64,000 bases of DNA, from positions 1 through 64,000 of the forward strand of contig NZ_JACHWM010000010.1 in the NCBI RefSeq assembly GCF_014191355.1, read 5' to 3'. The translations under genes were made by a program, and so were the position numbers. The DNA is from Methylobacterium sp. R2-1. GTDB taxonomy: Bacteria; Pseudomonadota; Alphaproteobacteria; Rhizobiales; Beijerinckiaceae. This document shows positions 35,489-49,197 of the stretch, in pieces. Numbering within the stretch: the stretch's first letter is position 1; the number at the start of each line of letters is the position of its first letter. Under the pieces are notes generated by a model that was given only the letters and a program-made list of their open reading frames with translations, had not been told where the DNA came from and searched no databases.

Positions 35489-35805
35489 GCTGGCGGAGGC
35501 CGCAAAATTCCACCCGGCGTTGAGGTTAAGCGGACCTTGCGTGGCGGATATTCTTGCACAAACCGCGTCTGACGCTTAAGTCGCAGGATTGGTGCCCTTC
35601 GCGAAACACCCGTCGTGCCGCTTGTCCGGCCGGAGGGAGGACTCCCCGATCCGGGAGTTTCGCGAAAGGCACCCGACGCCCGGCATCGCTGACGCCTCTC
35701 GTCCCGAGCGGATCGGACCCGCAGCGCCGCGCGTTTCGCACGATAGACCGATTTTTTGATTTTGCCGGAGCGCCCCGTGCAGGCAGCCCGGCCGGAGATA
35801 GATGT
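35489..35805. other. infA upstream region with a large inverted repeat
   Basis: This 317-base gap holds no ORF with support. It carries the inverted repeat at 35591-35673. The infA promoter is presumably near 35720-35790, where the sequence turns AT-rich (GATTTTTTGATTTT), but no clear hexamer pair is seen. Confidence 0.45.
35591..35673. repeat. 83-bp inverted repeat (hairpin element) upstream of infA
   Basis: GGTGCCCTTCGCGAAAC (35591-35607) is complementary to GTTTCGCGAAAGGCACC (35657-35673) with a single G-U-type mismatch. Inside it ACTCCC and GGGAGT form a second hairpin (35641-35658). The structure resembles intergenic palindromic elements. The phrase CCCTTCGCG-AAAC-CCCG recurs loosely near 10818. 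Confidence 0.65.
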
Positions 35806-36081
35806 ATGGCAAAAGAGGAATTGATGCAGTTCGACGGCTTGGTCGTCGAGATCCTGCCGGACGCGCGCTACCGCGTGCAGCTCGACCAGGGTCACGAGAT
35901 CGTCGCCTACACGGCCGGCAAGATGAAGAAGAACCGCATCAAGACCCTGGCCGGCGACCGCGTCACCGTCGAGATGTCGCCCTACGATCTGGAGAAGGGC
36001 CGCCTCGTGTTCCGTCACAAGGACGAGCGTTCCGGTCCGCGTCCGCCCCAGCGCGGCGGTCAGCAGTTCCGTCGCCGCTAA
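35806..36081 (+). CDS. infA: Translation initiation factor IF-1
   Basis: IF-1 binds the ribosomal A site during initiation. From ATG 35806 the 91-aa product contains the S1/OB fold ([54 protein letters not shown]). The family is normally about 72 aa; this copy has an extra Arg/Pro/Gly/Gln-rich tail of about 19 residues ([16 protein letters not shown]). The frame is open far upstream, but homology starts at this methionine. It converges on parC. Confidence 0.95.
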   Translation: MAKEELMQFDGLVVEILPDARYRVQLDQGHEIVAYTAGKMKKNRIKTLAGDRVTVEMSPYDLEKGRLVFRHKDERSGPRPPQRGGQQFRRR

Positions 36082-36157
36082 CGGCGTCGAACCACTTTCG
36101 GTTCGATCGAGCTTGCCGAGCGGCGCCCCACAGGGCACCGCCCGAAAGTTCCAAGAA

Positions 36158-38404
36158 TTACTTCCCGAACCGCTCGAATTTCGGGAAGCTGCGGGTCATC
36201 AGGGCGCCAGCGTCGGAGCGGTGGCCCATGAACTTCTCCAGCATCGCCGCCTGATAGAGCCGTGCCTGACCCGAGCCGTCGCGCCAGGGTAGCCCCTCCG
36301 CCAGCGTGAAGACGCAGGCGTCCGTGAGCTGGCTCTGGCGGCAGCGCTGCAGGCGCACGCCCTTGCCGCGGCCGAGTTCCGTGACTTCGGAGGCCGGGAA
36401 GACCAGCATCAACTTGTCGGACGAGCAGACGGCGATGTGATCGCCCTCGGCCGGTACCAGCAGCACCGCGCGCGTCCCCTCGTCGAGGCCGAGAATCGCC
36501 TTGCCCTTGCGGGTGTTGGCGACCAGCGCGTCGGAGGGCGCGATGAAGCCGCGCCCGTCCGAGCCGGCGACGAGCAGCTTGCTCTCCGGCTTGTAGGGCA
36601 ACGCCGCGACGATCTCGGTGCCATCGTCGAGATCGACCATTAGCCGCACCGGATCGCCGAAGCCGCGCCCGCCGGGCAGCTTCGAGGCCTCGATGGTGAA
36701 GACCTTGCCGTTCGAGGCGAGCAGCAGGATCTTGGCCGTCGTCTCGCTGAGGAAGGCGACCTTCAGCGTGTCGTCGCCCTTGAAGGCGACGCCCGACAAT
36801 TCGGTCACGTGCCCCTTGAGCGCACGGATCCAGCCCTTCTCGGACAGGATCACCGTGATCGGCTCGCGCTCGACCATGGCGGCGGTGAAGTCGATGCCGG
36901 CGGTGTCGGGCGGGTTCTCCAGGGTGGTGCGGCGGCGGCCCAGCTTGGTCTCGGGCCCGAAGGTCTTCTTCACCGCGCGGATCTGCTTGGTGATCTCGGT
37001 CCACTGGAGCTTCTCGGAGGCCAGCAATCCTTCGATCCCCTCCTTCTCCGCGGTCAGCGCCTCGAACTCGCGCTTCAGCTTCATCTCCTCGAGCTTGCGC
37101 AGGGAGCGCAGGCGGGTGTCGAGGATCGCGTTGGCCTGGACCTCGGTGAGTTCGAACCGGGCCATCAAGGCGGCCTTCGGCTCGTCCTCCTCGCGGATGA
37201 TGCGGATCACCTCGTCGAGGTCGAGATAGACGATGAGCAGGCCGCCGAGGATTTCGAGGCGCCGCTCGATCTGGCCGAGGCGGTAGCTTGAGCGGCGCTG
37301 GAGCACGACGCGGCGGTGATCGGCCCATTCGCGCAGGCACTCGGCGAGACCAATCACCCGGGGTACGACCCCGCCGACGAGGACGTTGAGGTTCAGCGGA
37401 ATCCGCGATTCCAGCTCGGAGAGCCGGAACAGCGACTCCATCAGCATCACCGGATCGACCGAGCGCGAGCGCGGCTCCAGCACGACGCGCACATCCTCCG
37501 CCGATTCGTCGCGCACGTCGGCGAGCAGCGGCAGCTTCTTCTCCTGGAGCAGGTCGGCGAGCTTCTCGATGAGGCGGGCCTTCGGCACGCCGTAGGGAAT
37601 CTCGGTGACGACGATGTTCCATGTGCCGCGGCCGAGATCCTCCTTGGCCCAGCGCGCCCGCACGCGGAACCCGCCGCGGCCGGTGCGGTAGGCCTCGCGG
37701 ATGGTCTCCGGCGTGTCGATCAGGATGCCGCCGGTGGGGAAGTCCGGCCCCTGCACGAAGGTGCAGAGCTGCTCGGAGGTCGCCTCGCGGTTCTGGATCA
37801 GGTAGAGCGCGGCGTCGCAGAGTTCGGCGGCGTTGTGCGGCGGGATCGAGGTCGCCATGCCGACCGCGATGCCCTGGCTGCCATTGGCGAGCAGGTTCGG
37901 GAAGGCCGCTGGCAGGACGATCGGCTCCTCCTTCTCGCCATTGTAGGAGGCGCGGAAATCGACCGTGTCCTCGTCGATCCCGTCGAGCAGCAGGCGGGCG
38001 ACCTCGGTCAGCCGCGCCTCGGTGTAGCGGTAGGCCGCCGGACCGTCGCCGTCGATGTTGCCGAAATTGCCCTGGCCATCGACCAACGGGTAGCGCTGGG
38101 CGAAATCCTGGGAGAGGCGCACCAGAGCGTCGTAGATCGCTTGGTCGCCGTGCGGGTGGAAGTCACCCATCACGTCGCCGACGATCTTCGCGCACTTCTT
38201 GAAGGCCGAAGTCGGGTCGAGCCGCAACAGGCGCATGCCGTAGAGGATGCGCCGGTGCACGGGTTTCAGGCCGTCTCGGGCATCGGGCAGCGCGCGCTGC
38301 ATGATCGTGGAGAGCGCATAGGCATAGTAGCGCTCCTCCAGCGCCGTCTTCAGCTCGACGCTCTCGATGCCGTCGCTCGGCGGCGGCAGGACGGGCTGGC
38401 CCAT
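36158..38404 (-). CDS. parC: DNA topoisomerase IV subunit A
   Basis: This 748-aa subunit cuts and rejoins DNA to decatenate chromosomes, with ParE. The winged-helix/tower domain has the active-site Tyr127 in [12 protein letters not shown], and the coiled coil and C-terminal beta-pinwheel follow ([21 protein letters not shown]). In the quinolone region [12 protein letters not shown], Gln88 and Asp92 occupy the positions of E. coli ParC Ser80 and Glu84. Start ATG 38404; a GTG one codon earlier is in frame. It is separated from recO by about 120 bases. Confidence 0.96.
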   Translation of the reverse strand: MGQPVLPPPSDGIESVELKTALEERYYAYALSTIMQRALPDARDGLKPVHRRILYGMRLLRLDPTSAFKKCAKIVGDVMGDFHPHGDQAIYDALVRLSQDFAQRYPLVDGQGNFGNIDGDGPAAYRYTEARLTEVARLLLDGIDEDTVDFRASYNGEKEEPIVLPAAFPNLLANGSQGIAVGMATSIPPHNAAELCDAALYLIQNREATSEQLCTFVQGPDFPTGGILIDTPETIREAYRTGRGGFRVRARWAKEDLGRGTWNIVVTEIPYGVPKARLIEKLADLLQEKKLPLLADVRDESAEDVRVVLEPRSRSVDPVMLMESLFRLSELESRIPLNLNVLVGGVVPRVIGLAECLREWADHRRVVLQRRSSYRLGQIERRLEILGGLLIVYLDLDEVIRIIREEDEPKAALMARFELTEVQANAILDTRLRSLRKLEEMKLKREFEALTAEKEGIEGLLASEKLQWTEITKQIRAVKKTFGPETKLGRRRTTLENPPDTAGIDFTAAMVEREPITVILSEKGWIRALKGHVTELSGVAFKGDDTLKVAFLSETTAKILLLASNGKVFTIEASKLPGGRGFGDPVRLMVDLDDGTEIVAALPYKPESKLLVAGSDGRGFIAPSDALVANTRKGKAILGLDEGTRAVLLVPAEGDHIAVCSSDKLMLVFPASEVTELGRGKGVRLQRCRQSQLTDACVFTLAEGLPWRDGSGQARLYQAAMLEKFMGHRSDAGALMTRSFPKFERFGK

Positions 38405-38525
38405 CACTCACTCCACATCGTCAGTTCAGTCCGGGCGCCGACCTTGCGTCGGCGACCGCCACCGCTCCCCGTCTTGACGGGTCACGGCGCCTCTCGAAAT
38501 GCGCCGGAACATAACACGAACACGG

Positions 38526-39266
38526 TCAACTCTGGCCAGTGCCGAGTGCGACGAATCGTGCGCGTTCCTCCGGCGTGTCTTGCGCCCGCGGGCGCCAGAC
38601 ATGCTGATCGAGGAAATAGCCCGTCAAGGTAAACCCCTCCCGAACGTCATGGGTATCAGGCGTGCGCCAGCCGCTGCCGGGCTGGTTGCGGTCGCGCAGA
38701 AAGGGCGGCAGCGCCAGCAACCGGTCGCGATAGGGCTCGCCCGCCGAGGCGCTGACCGCGCGCCCGCTTTTGGGCGAGACGTAGACCAGGGCGTCGTTGG
38801 CGCCGGTGGCCGCGCAATGCGAGAGATCGAGGCCGAAGCCGAGCCCGGCGAGCAGCGCCAGTTCGAACCGCACCATCAGCGCGGGGGCGATCGCGGGATC
38901 GTCGAGATGGGCAATCAGGATCTGCGCTGCCTCGTAAAGCGCCGGATGCGGGTCGCGCTCCGGCAGGAGCCGCAACAGCGAGGAGAGGTGCCCGATGCCG
39001 TAGAGTGCGAGGCCCGAGCCCATCAGCCGGGAAGCGTTCGTTTTCAGAGGCTCGACCGCGTAGGAGCCGAGTGCTCCATCAAGCCGCGCCCGCCACGTCG
39101 CGCGAAGCGTGTTGCCGGGCTGGAGCATCGGCTGCATCCGCCGCGAGCGCCCGCCATGGACGAGCCCGAGATGGCGCCCGTGCTCCGGGGTCATCAGTTC
39201 GAGCACGATTCCGGTCTCGCCGTGCTTGCGCAGGCCGATCACCAGGCCATCGTCGATCCATTGCAT
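38526..39266 (-). CDS. recO: DNA repair protein RecO
   Basis: RecO helps load RecA on gapped DNA with RecF and RecR. The 246-aa protein has the N-terminal OB fold (MQWIDDGLVIGLRKHGETGIVLELMT, in parts) and the helical C-terminal domain. The zinc-site cysteines of some RecO proteins are not obvious; one Cys is present in LDLSHCAATG. Start ATG 39266 agrees with the family; the frame is open upstream without homology. Confidence 0.93.
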   Translation of the reverse strand: MQWIDDGLVIGLRKHGETGIVLELMTPEHGRHLGLVHGGRSRRMQPMLQPGNTLRATWRARLDGALGSYAVEPLKTNASRLMGSGLALYGIGHLSSLLRLLPERDPHPALYEAAQILIAHLDDPAIAPALMVRFELALLAGLGFGLDLSHCAATGANDALVYVSPKSGRAVSASAGEPYRDRLLALPPFLRDRNQPGSGWRTPDTHDVREGFTLTGYFLDQHVWRPRAQDTPEERARFVALGTGQS

Positions 39267-39393
39267 GACGAACAGATAATCATTCCGAGGTCGAAACGGG
39301 ACTGCTCGGCGCATCGAAATCGGGTTGCGGCAGCGGATCCGTTTCCCGCCTTGCTCGAAACCGCTAAGCTTTCGCCGCTCGGGAGATTCGGCG

Positions 39394-39783
39394 ATGATCG
39401 GACGGCGCGGTGGAGTGATGCTGGCGATGGCCCTCACGGCCGGGGGCTGCACCACGACCGCGGCACCTCCCGCCTCGTCGTCCACCGGGACGGTCCGCGA
39501 GCGTATCGCGACGCTGGCCTTGCGTCAGGTCGCCTTCGGCTCGGTCTCGCTGATTCCGGTGCGGTTCGCGCACAGCCGGATCGCGGGCCCGTTCGAGGAT
39601 GGCGGCCGCCGACTCTATTGTATCTCAACCCGGATGAGCGGCCGCACCTTCGGCAAGCCGGAACGGCCGAAGCTCGTGGTACGGGAGGAGGCTGCCGCGC
39701 TCACCGTCCTGCGGGACGAGGAAGAGGTCTGCGAGGGGCACCGCAGCGAGCCGTTTCCGGAGCTGGATTCTCCGGGCACCTGA
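39394..39783 (+). CDS. Small putative lipoprotein
   Basis: From ATG 39394 (GGGAG nine bases upstream) the product is 129 aa: a short signal with a lipobox-like LTAGGC ending at Cys19, a Thr/Ala/Ser-rich linker, and a globular domain with two Cys (YCIST and VCEGH). No family recognised. It lies divergently from recO and 26 bases before the ChaC gene, so may be co-transcribed with it. Confidence 0.6.
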   Translation: MIGRRGGVMLAMALTAGGCTTTAAPPASSSTGTVRERIATLALRQVAFGSVSLIPVRFAHSRIAGPFEDGGRRLYCISTRMSGRTFGKPERPKLVVREEAAALTVLRDEEEVCEGHRSEPFPELDSPGT

Positions 39784-39809
39784 ACGGGGTTGCGCTCGCA
39801 CCCACAAAA

Positions 39810-40523
39810 ATGGTCCGTTCCGGCCCGATGGCCCCTCGTACCCTGTCGCTCTCGCTCGACCTGATCGCCCGTGCCCATCCCGACGCCGTCGCCGACGACC
39901 CGAACGCGCTGACGTTGCTCTCGGACGAGGACCTTACGCCCGAACTCGATGCGATGCTGGCCCGCCGCGCCGCGCCGGAAGAGGGCCTGTGGGTGTTCGC
40001 CTATGGCTCGCTGCTGTGGAGCCCGGAATTCGCCTTCACCGAGCAGCGGGTCGGGACAGTCCGGGGCTGGCACCGGCGCTTCTGTCTGCTGCAGCGGCGC
40101 TTCCGCGGCACGCCGGAGAATCCCGGCTTCGTGCTCGGGCTCGACCGAGGCGGGATCTGCCGGGGCGTCGCTTTCCGTCTGGACGATGCCGACCCACACG
40201 CAGCGCTGATGCCGGTCTGGCGGCGGGAGATGAAGGGCAAAGGCTACGAGGGACGCTGGGTCAGGGTCGAGACGCAAGGCGGCCCGGTCACAGCGCTGAC
40301 CTTCATGGTGAACCGGCAGAGCGACCGCTATACCGGCCGCCTGTCCGACGCCGAGATCGCCGAGAGGATCGCGACGGCCTGCGGACATCTCGGCCCGAGC
40401 GCCGAGTATCTGTTCCGCACCGTGGACGCCTGCGCCCGGCTCGGCATCCACGACCGGCACCTGTGGTCGCTCCAGGCGCTCGTCGCCGAGCGCCTGCGCG
40501 CGGGGTGCGCCGCCTGCGCGTAG
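39810..40523 (+). CDS. chaC: ChaC-type gamma-glutamylcyclotransferase
   Basis: ChaC enzymes cleave glutathione to 5-oxoproline and Cys-Gly in the cytosol. The 237-aa product has the signature LWVFAYGSLLWSPEF, the GWHRRFCLLQRRFRGTPENPG loop (in parts), and VWRREMKGKGYEGRWV, which holds the catalytic-acid region of the family. A 45-residue N-terminal extension precedes the domain; ATG 39828 is an alternative start. It may link to thiol turnover, but no related gene is adjacent. Repeat copy 2 follows its stop. Confidence 0.9.
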   Translation: MVRSGPMAPRTLSLSLDLIARAHPDAVADDPNALTLLSDEDLTPELDAMLARRAAPEEGLWVFAYGSLLWSPEFAFTEQRVGTVRGWHRRFCLLQRRFRGTPENPGFVLGLDRGGICRGVAFRLDDADPHAALMPVWRREMKGKGYEGRWVRVETQGGPVTALTFMVNRQSDRYTGRLSDAEIAERIATACGHLGPSAEYLFRTVDACARLGIHDRHLWSLQALVAERLRAGCAACA

Positions 40524-40531
40524 CGGCCTCG

Positions 40532-40626
40532 TCGTCACTGCGAGCGGAAGCGAAGCAGTCCAGCGGCGCGCCCTGTCCGGAAAGGATCGCGCCCTGGATC
40601 ACTTCGGCTTCGCCTCGCGATGACGG
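40532..40626. repeat. REP-like palindromic repeat, copy 2 (complete)
   Basis: Arm one runs TCGTCACTGCGAGCGGAAGC, then GAAGCAGTCCAG. The facing arm is CTGGATCACTTCGGC, then TTCGCCTCGCGATGACGGA. The loop contains TCCGGAAAGGATCGCGCCCT, shared with copy 1. It separates the convergent chaC and transglycosylase genes. Confidence 0.8.
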
Positions 40627-40644
40627 AAGAGGCTGCGAGAAGAC

Positions 40645-41430
40645 CTACTGCCCGTCGATCCGGGCGCCGAGGAGGGCGATGGCGCGCTGGTAGACGCCGG
40701 CCGCGTTCCAGCCCTGGATCGCCGCGAAGTTAGGCTCGCCGGGCTGGTAGCCCGCGCCACGCTGCCACCCGTGGCCCTTCAGGAAGTTGGCGGTGGAGTT
40801 CAGCGCGACCGGCGCGCTGTCGAGGCTGCCGCCGACGCCGTAGGTCAGGACGTTCTTGGGCAGGAACTGGGTGTGGCCGACCTCGCCGTGGGCCGCCCCG
40901 CGGGTCGCCGGCGTCAACACGCCGCTGTCGACGAGCTTGAGCGCGGCGTAGAGTTGATCGGTGAAGTAGGCCGAGCGGCGGCAATCGTAGGCGAGCGTGG
41001 CCACCGCCGAGAGGGTGTTCACGTTGCCCTTCACGGCGCCGAAGCCGGTTTCCATGCCCCAGATCGCCAGCAGCGGGCCCGCCGGCACGCCGTAGCGCTG
41101 CTCGATCGAGGCGAAGAGCGCCGCATTCTGCTGCTTGAGGGCGCGCCCGCGGGACACGATGGTGTTGCCACCGCGCTTGGCCAGGAACTGGTCGAGCGAG
41201 AGCTTGAAGCTCTTTTGCCCGCGATCCGCGGAAATGGTCGCGCTGGAGTAGGAGGTGTTGGCGAGCGCCGCGAGCGCGGCCGGGCTTGCCCGACCCTTGG
41301 CCTCGGCGATGAACTCGTCCTTCCAGGCCTCGAAGCCGGCGGCATTGTTGCCGCACTGCGCCGCCTGCGCCGCGCCGGCCAGCCCCATCAGGGTAGCGGC
41401 CGCCACCATTCTCAAACCGTGTCCGGACAT
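40645..41430 (-). CDS. Lytic murein transglycosylase, MltB-like (SLT_2)
   Basis: The enzyme cleaves peptidoglycan glycan strands with formation of 1,6-anhydromuramic acid in the periplasm. The 261-aa protein has a signal peptide (MSGHGLRMVAAATLMGLAGA, cleavage near AQA-AQC). The SLT_2 domain has the catalytic Glu in LAIWGMETGFGAVKGN and the GEVGHTQFLPKN motif. ATG 41430 has GGAG at good spacing; the ATG 12 bases upstream does not. The peptidoglycan-binding repeat found in longer homologues is absent. Confidence 0.92.
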   Translation of the reverse strand: MSGHGLRMVAAATLMGLAGAAQAAQCGNNAAGFEAWKDEFIAEAKGRASPAALAALANTSYSSATISADRGQKSFKLSLDQFLAKRGGNTIVSRGRALKQQNAALFASIEQRYGVPAGPLLAIWGMETGFGAVKGNVNTLSAVATLAYDCRRSAYFTDQLYAALKLVDSGVLTPATRGAAHGEVGHTQFLPKNVLTYGVGGSLDSAPVALNSTANFLKGHGWQRGAGYQPGEPNFAAIQGWNAAGVYQRAIALLGARIDGQ

Positions 41431-41671
41431 CCCACACTCCATCAGGCGGCAACCTCACGCGGCACCGCAGCAATCGCAGGGCTTCGGCCGAACCGCGGAG
41501 CCGGGCGAGCTCCACCCGTCGGAGCCCACGCCCGTTACCGTAAGTTTGGCCGAACCATACCTTGGCAGAATCACCGAGCTGTGGCGGCGGTGAGGCACGA
41601 AAGGTGCTGTAACGCCAATATCCTGCGGACGTGGTCGGATTGGTTACCGGGAGATTGGAGGGGTGGCCCGC

Positions 41672-45193
<3,522 letters not shown>

Positions 45194-45400
45194 GGGGACC
45201 CTGCTCGGAGCCCGCTAAGATCGCGCCTCAGGACCTTGCGAGTCTGTCACCGACGCGCCGCACTACGGCCGATATCCACTGCTCCTCGCATCCGAAGGTC
45301 CCTGAGGGGGGGGTGAGACGGGCGGGATGACCCTGCCTGTTCCCATTTCCTGTGAGCAACGTCTCCGGCGAGGGAACAAATCGCGCTCGAACGCGAGCCA

Positions 45401-45505
45401 TTAATGGATCGGCGCCAAAGCTACCGCCCAGAGAGCCACTGCACCGAAGAGCAGGCCGAAGGCGGTGAATTCGACGAGGCTGGTGAGGAACACGCGCTTG
45501 GTCAT
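45401..45505 (-). CDS. 34-aa single-pass membrane protein under a LexA box; SidA-like candidate
   Basis: The ORF reads ATG 45505 to TAA 45401. The product starts MTKRVFLTSLVEF, continues with one hydrophobic helix (TAFGLLFGAVALWAVALA) and ends PIH. GGAG lies 8 bases before the ATG. Upstream, -35 TTTACA and -10 AAAGAT flank an exact LexA box. A basic N-terminus, one inner-membrane helix, about 30 residues and SOS control are the features of Caulobacter SidA, which blocks division through FtsW/FtsN. No sequence comparison could be run, so the functional match is inference; the ORF and regulatory sites are directly visible. Confidence 0.7.
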   Translation of the reverse strand: MTKRVFLTSLVEFTAFGLLFGAVALWAVALAPIH

Positions 45506-45813
45506 GGCTTCCACTCCGTGTTGATGGAGCGATCTTTGTTCCTGTTTTGTTCTGTGTAAAGCCTGGGAATACCGCGACGCGTTGGAATGGTAAACGGTGT
45601 GTTGCCGAGGTCACGGATGGGGGCACGGGTGGGCATAGGCTCTCACCGACAGAGGCGCCCGCAACGCATTCAGGTACGATCACCGCACGGTCCATCGCGA
45701 TCTCGCAGCGGACCTGAATGGCTCCGCGGAGGCTGACGAGGGAGGTCGTAGATCGGCCGATCCGCCTGACGTCCGGCAATGCGGCCCTCGCCGGGCGTTT
45801 CCGACGCCCGCCC
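45506..45813. other. Region between the SOS small ORF and lolD
   Basis: About 300 bases. The part nearest the small ORF holds its promoter and LexA box. The rest shows no ORF with support; lolD ends at 45814 without a clear intrinsic terminator. Confidence 0.4.
45532..45560 (-). promoter_or_regulatory. Promoter with LexA (SOS) box in its spacer
   Basis: On the minus strand TTTACA (45560-45555) and AAAGAT (45537-45532) are 17 bases apart. The plus-strand bases 45538-45552 read GTTC-CTGTTTT-GTTC, the exact alphaproteobacterial LexA operator GTTC-N7-GTTC. The box lies precisely between the two hexamers, so LexA binding would block polymerase. Predicted transcription start is near 45525, about 20 bases before the ATG. 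Confidence 0.75.
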
Positions 45814-46524
<711 letters not shown>

Positions 46525-46539
46525 ATCGGGGACGTTCCG

Positions 46540-47859
46540 TCAGCCGTAGCGCAGGGCTTGCACCGGATCGAGCCGGGCGGCGCGCCAGGAGGGATAGAGG
46601 GTCGCCGCCAGCGACAGCAGAACCGAGGTGATCACGATGATGACGACCTCGCTCGTGTTCATCTCGGCCGGGATCTCGGCGAGGAAGCGCACGGTGGGGT
46701 CCCAGGCGGTGGGAAACAGGGTGCGCTGGATCGGCTTGATGTTGAGGGTGAACAGCACCCCGCCGATCAGCCCGATCGCCGTGCCGACGAGGCCGATCAG
46801 CGCTCCGTTGATGAGGAAGACCCGCATGATCGTGCCCGGCGTCGCCCCCATCGTGCGCAGGATCGCGATGTCCGAGGACTTGTCGCGCACGAGCAGGATC
46901 AGGCCGGAGATGATGTTGAGGGTCGCCACGATGACGATGAGGTTGAGGATCAGGAACATCACGTTCCGCTCCACCTCCAGTGCGCCGAAGAAGGTGCGGT
47001 TGGTCTGGCGCCAGTCGGTGAGCAGCACCGGGCGCTCGGCCGCCATTTCGAGCGGTTCGCGCATCTCGCCCACCGCGTCGGCGTTGTCGAGATAGATCTC
47101 GATGACGCTGACATCGCCGTCGCGGTTGAAGAAGGCTTGCGCTTCGGTGAGCGGCATGAAGGCCATGGTTGTGTCGAAATCCGTCACGCCGATCTCGAAG
47201 ATCGCCTTGACGGTGTAGGACTTGGTGCGCGGAGCGGTGCCGAACGGCGTGCTCGCGCCCTTCGGCGTCGAGAGCGTCACCTGATCGCCCGCCTGGAGGC
47301 CGAGGGCGTCGGCGAGTCGCTTACCGAGTGCCACGCCCTGGCCGTCGTCGAAACCCTCCAGCGTGCCGCTCTTGATGGCGCCGGAGACCGCCGGAATCTT
47401 CGGAAGGTCGGATTCGCGCACGCCGCGCACGAGTACGCCGGAGCCGCCGTAGGGCGAGGAGGCGAAGGCCTGCCCCTGCACCATCGGCACCACGGCGCGC
47501 ACGCCCGCGACCTTTTCCAGCCGGTCGGACAGATCGACGTAGTCGGTGAAGAGCCGATCGATCGGCGCGGCGAAGACGTGGCCATTGAGGCCGATGATCT
47601 TGGAGCGCAACTCGGTGCGGAAGCCGTTCATCACCGAAAGCACGATGATGAGGGTGGCCACGCCGACCGCGATGCCGAGCACCGAGAACAGGGCCACCAC
47701 CGAGACGCCGCCGCCCCGCCGCCGCGCCCGCAGGTAGCGGCCGGCGATGATCCACTCGAACCCCGCGAACGGCGGCGTCGAGGCGCTCGCGCGGGCGTTC
47801 TTCAGCCGTGTCAGGATGCCCCGCAAGGAGACGCCAGCCTTACCCAACGCAAGCGTCAT
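46540..47859 (-). CDS. lolC: Lipoprotein-releasing system transmembrane protein LolC/LolE
   Basis: This 439-aa inner-membrane subunit has one N-terminal helix, a large periplasmic domain (about 75-300) that binds lipoprotein or LolA, and three C-terminal helices of the FtsX-like domain. EWIIAGRYLRARR at the start and SSDIAILRTMGATPGTIMRVF are family signatures. Alphaproteobacteria usually have one LolC/E-type protein acting as a homodimer (LolF). It sits 12 bases after proS and before lolD in the conserved block. Confidence 0.94.
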   Translation of the reverse strand: MTLALGKAGVSLRGILTRLKNARASASTPPFAGFEWIIAGRYLRARRRGGGVSVVALFSVLGIAVGVATLIIVLSVMNGFRTELRSKIIGLNGHVFAAPIDRLFTDYVDLSDRLEKVAGVRAVVPMVQGQAFASSPYGGSGVLVRGVRESDLPKIPAVSGAIKSGTLEGFDDGQGVALGKRLADALGLQAGDQVTLSTPKGASTPFGTAPRTKSYTVKAIFEIGVTDFDTTMAFMPLTEAQAFFNRDGDVSVIEIYLDNADAVGEMREPLEMAAERPVLLTDWRQTNRTFFGALEVERNVMFLILNLIVIVATLNIISGLILLVRDKSSDIAILRTMGATPGTIMRVFLINGALIGLVGTAIGLIGGVLFTLNIKPIQRTLFPTAWDPTVRFLAEIPAEMNTSEVVIIVITSVLLSLAATLYPSWRAARLDPVQALRYG

Positions 47860-47871
47860 CGCGGCCGGTCC

Positions 47872-49197
47872 TCAGATGCGCCGGATGCGAGCGAGGAGAT
47901 CGACGGGATCGAGGGTCTCGCGCTCCCCGCTGGCGCGCCGCTTCAGCTCGATCTTGCCCTCGGCCAAGCCCTTCGGGCCGACGATCACCTGCCACGGCAG
48001 GCCGATGAGATCTGCGGTGGCGAACTTGGCGCCCGGCCGCTCATCGCGGTCGTCGTAGAGAACCGACAGTCCTGCCGTCTCCAGCGCCGCCTGGATCTCG
48101 GCGCAGGCCGCGTCGCAGGTGGAATCACCGACCTTGAGGTTGATCAGCGCCACGTCGAAGGGGGCGATCGCGTCCGGCCAGATGATACCGGCCTCGTCGT
48201 GGCTCGCCTCGATGGTCGCTGCCACGAGCCGGCTCGGGCCGATTCCGTAGGAGCCCATATGAACCGGCCGCTCCTGTCCGTCCGGGCCGGTGACGACCGC
48301 CTTCATCGGCGTCGAGTACTTGGTGCCGAAATAGAAGATGTGGCCGACCTCGATTCCGCGGGCGGAGAGGCGCGAGGCTTCCGGCACCTCGGCGAACACC
48401 GCCTCGTCGTGCATCTCGTCCGTGGCGGCGTAGTGCGAGGTCCAGGCATCGACGACGCCCTGAAGACCCGCCACGTCGTCGAAATCGACGGAAGGCGGCG
48501 GCACCGGCATGTCGAGATAGGCACGGTCGCAGAAGACCTCGCTCTCACCGGTCTTGGCGAGGATGATGAACTCGTGGCTGAGATCGCCGCCGATCGGCCC
48601 CGTGTCGGCGCGCATCGGGATCGCCCGGAGGCCGAGCGTCTCGAACGTCCGGAGATAGGAGACGAAGACCTTGTTGTAGGAGTGGCGCGCCGCGGCCTGA
48701 TCGATGTCGAACGAGTAGCCGTCCTTCATCAGGAACTCGCGCGAGCGCATCGTGCCGAAGCGCGGACGCACCTCGTCGCGGAACTTCCACGAGATCTGGT
48801 AGAGGTTCTTCGGCAGATCCTTGTAGGAACGCCCGCTCGCGCGGAAAATCTCGGTGACGACTTCTTCTGCGGTCGGGCCGTAGAGCAACTCGCGCTCGTG
48901 GCGGTCCTTCAGGCGCAGCATCTCCTTGCCGTAGGCCTCGTAGCGGCCGGACTCGCGCCACAGGTCGGCCGCCTGGATCGTCGGCATCAGGATCTCGATG
49001 GCGCCCGCGCGGTCTTGCTCGGCACGGATCACGTCGCAGACCTTGTTGAGAACGCGCAGACCCAGCGGCAACCACGCATAGATGCCGGCCGCCTCCTGGC
49101 GGATCAGGCCGGCGCGCAGCATCAGGCGATGCGAAACGATCTCCGCTTCCTTGGGCGTCTCGCGCAGGATCGGCAGGAAGTAGCGGGAGAGACGCAT
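47872..49197 (-). CDS. proS: Prolyl-tRNA synthetase
   Basis: This class II synthetase charges tRNA(Pro). From ATG 49197 it is 441 aa: [19 protein letters not shown], motif 2 region [21 protein letters not shown] and motif 3 [10 protein letters not shown], then the anticodon-binding domain. The short form without the editing insertion is usual for alphaproteobacteria. Two adjacent ATGs (49200, 49197) are possible; AAGGTCG suits the second. It heads the proS-lolC-lolD operon. Confidence 0.96.
   Translation of the reverse strand: MRLSRYFLPILRETPKEAEIVSHRLMLRAGLIRQEAAGIYAWLPLGLRVLNKVCDVIRAEQDRAGAIEILMPTIQAADLWRESGRYEAYGKEMLRLKDRHERELLYGPTAEEVVTEIFRASGRSYKDLPKNLYQISWKFRDEVRPRFGTMRSREFLMKDGYSFDIDQAAARHSYNKVFVSYLRTFETLGLRAIPMRADTGPIGGDLSHEFIILAKTGESEVFCDRAYLDMPVPPPSVDFDDVAGLQGVVDAWTSHYAATDEMHDEAVFAEVPEASRLSARGIEVGHIFYFGTKYSTPMKAVVTGPDGQERPVHMGSYGIGPSRLVAATIEASHDEAGIIWPDAIAPFDVALINLKVGDSTCDAACAEIQAALETAGLSVLYDDRDERPGAKFATADLIGLPWQVIVGPKGLAEGKIELKRRASGERETLDPVDLLARIRRI

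Noticed and set aside
45300..45400. Second LexA box near dnaE (GTTC and GAAC words)
   Set aside because: Spacing between words is not 7 bases, so they do not form the operator.
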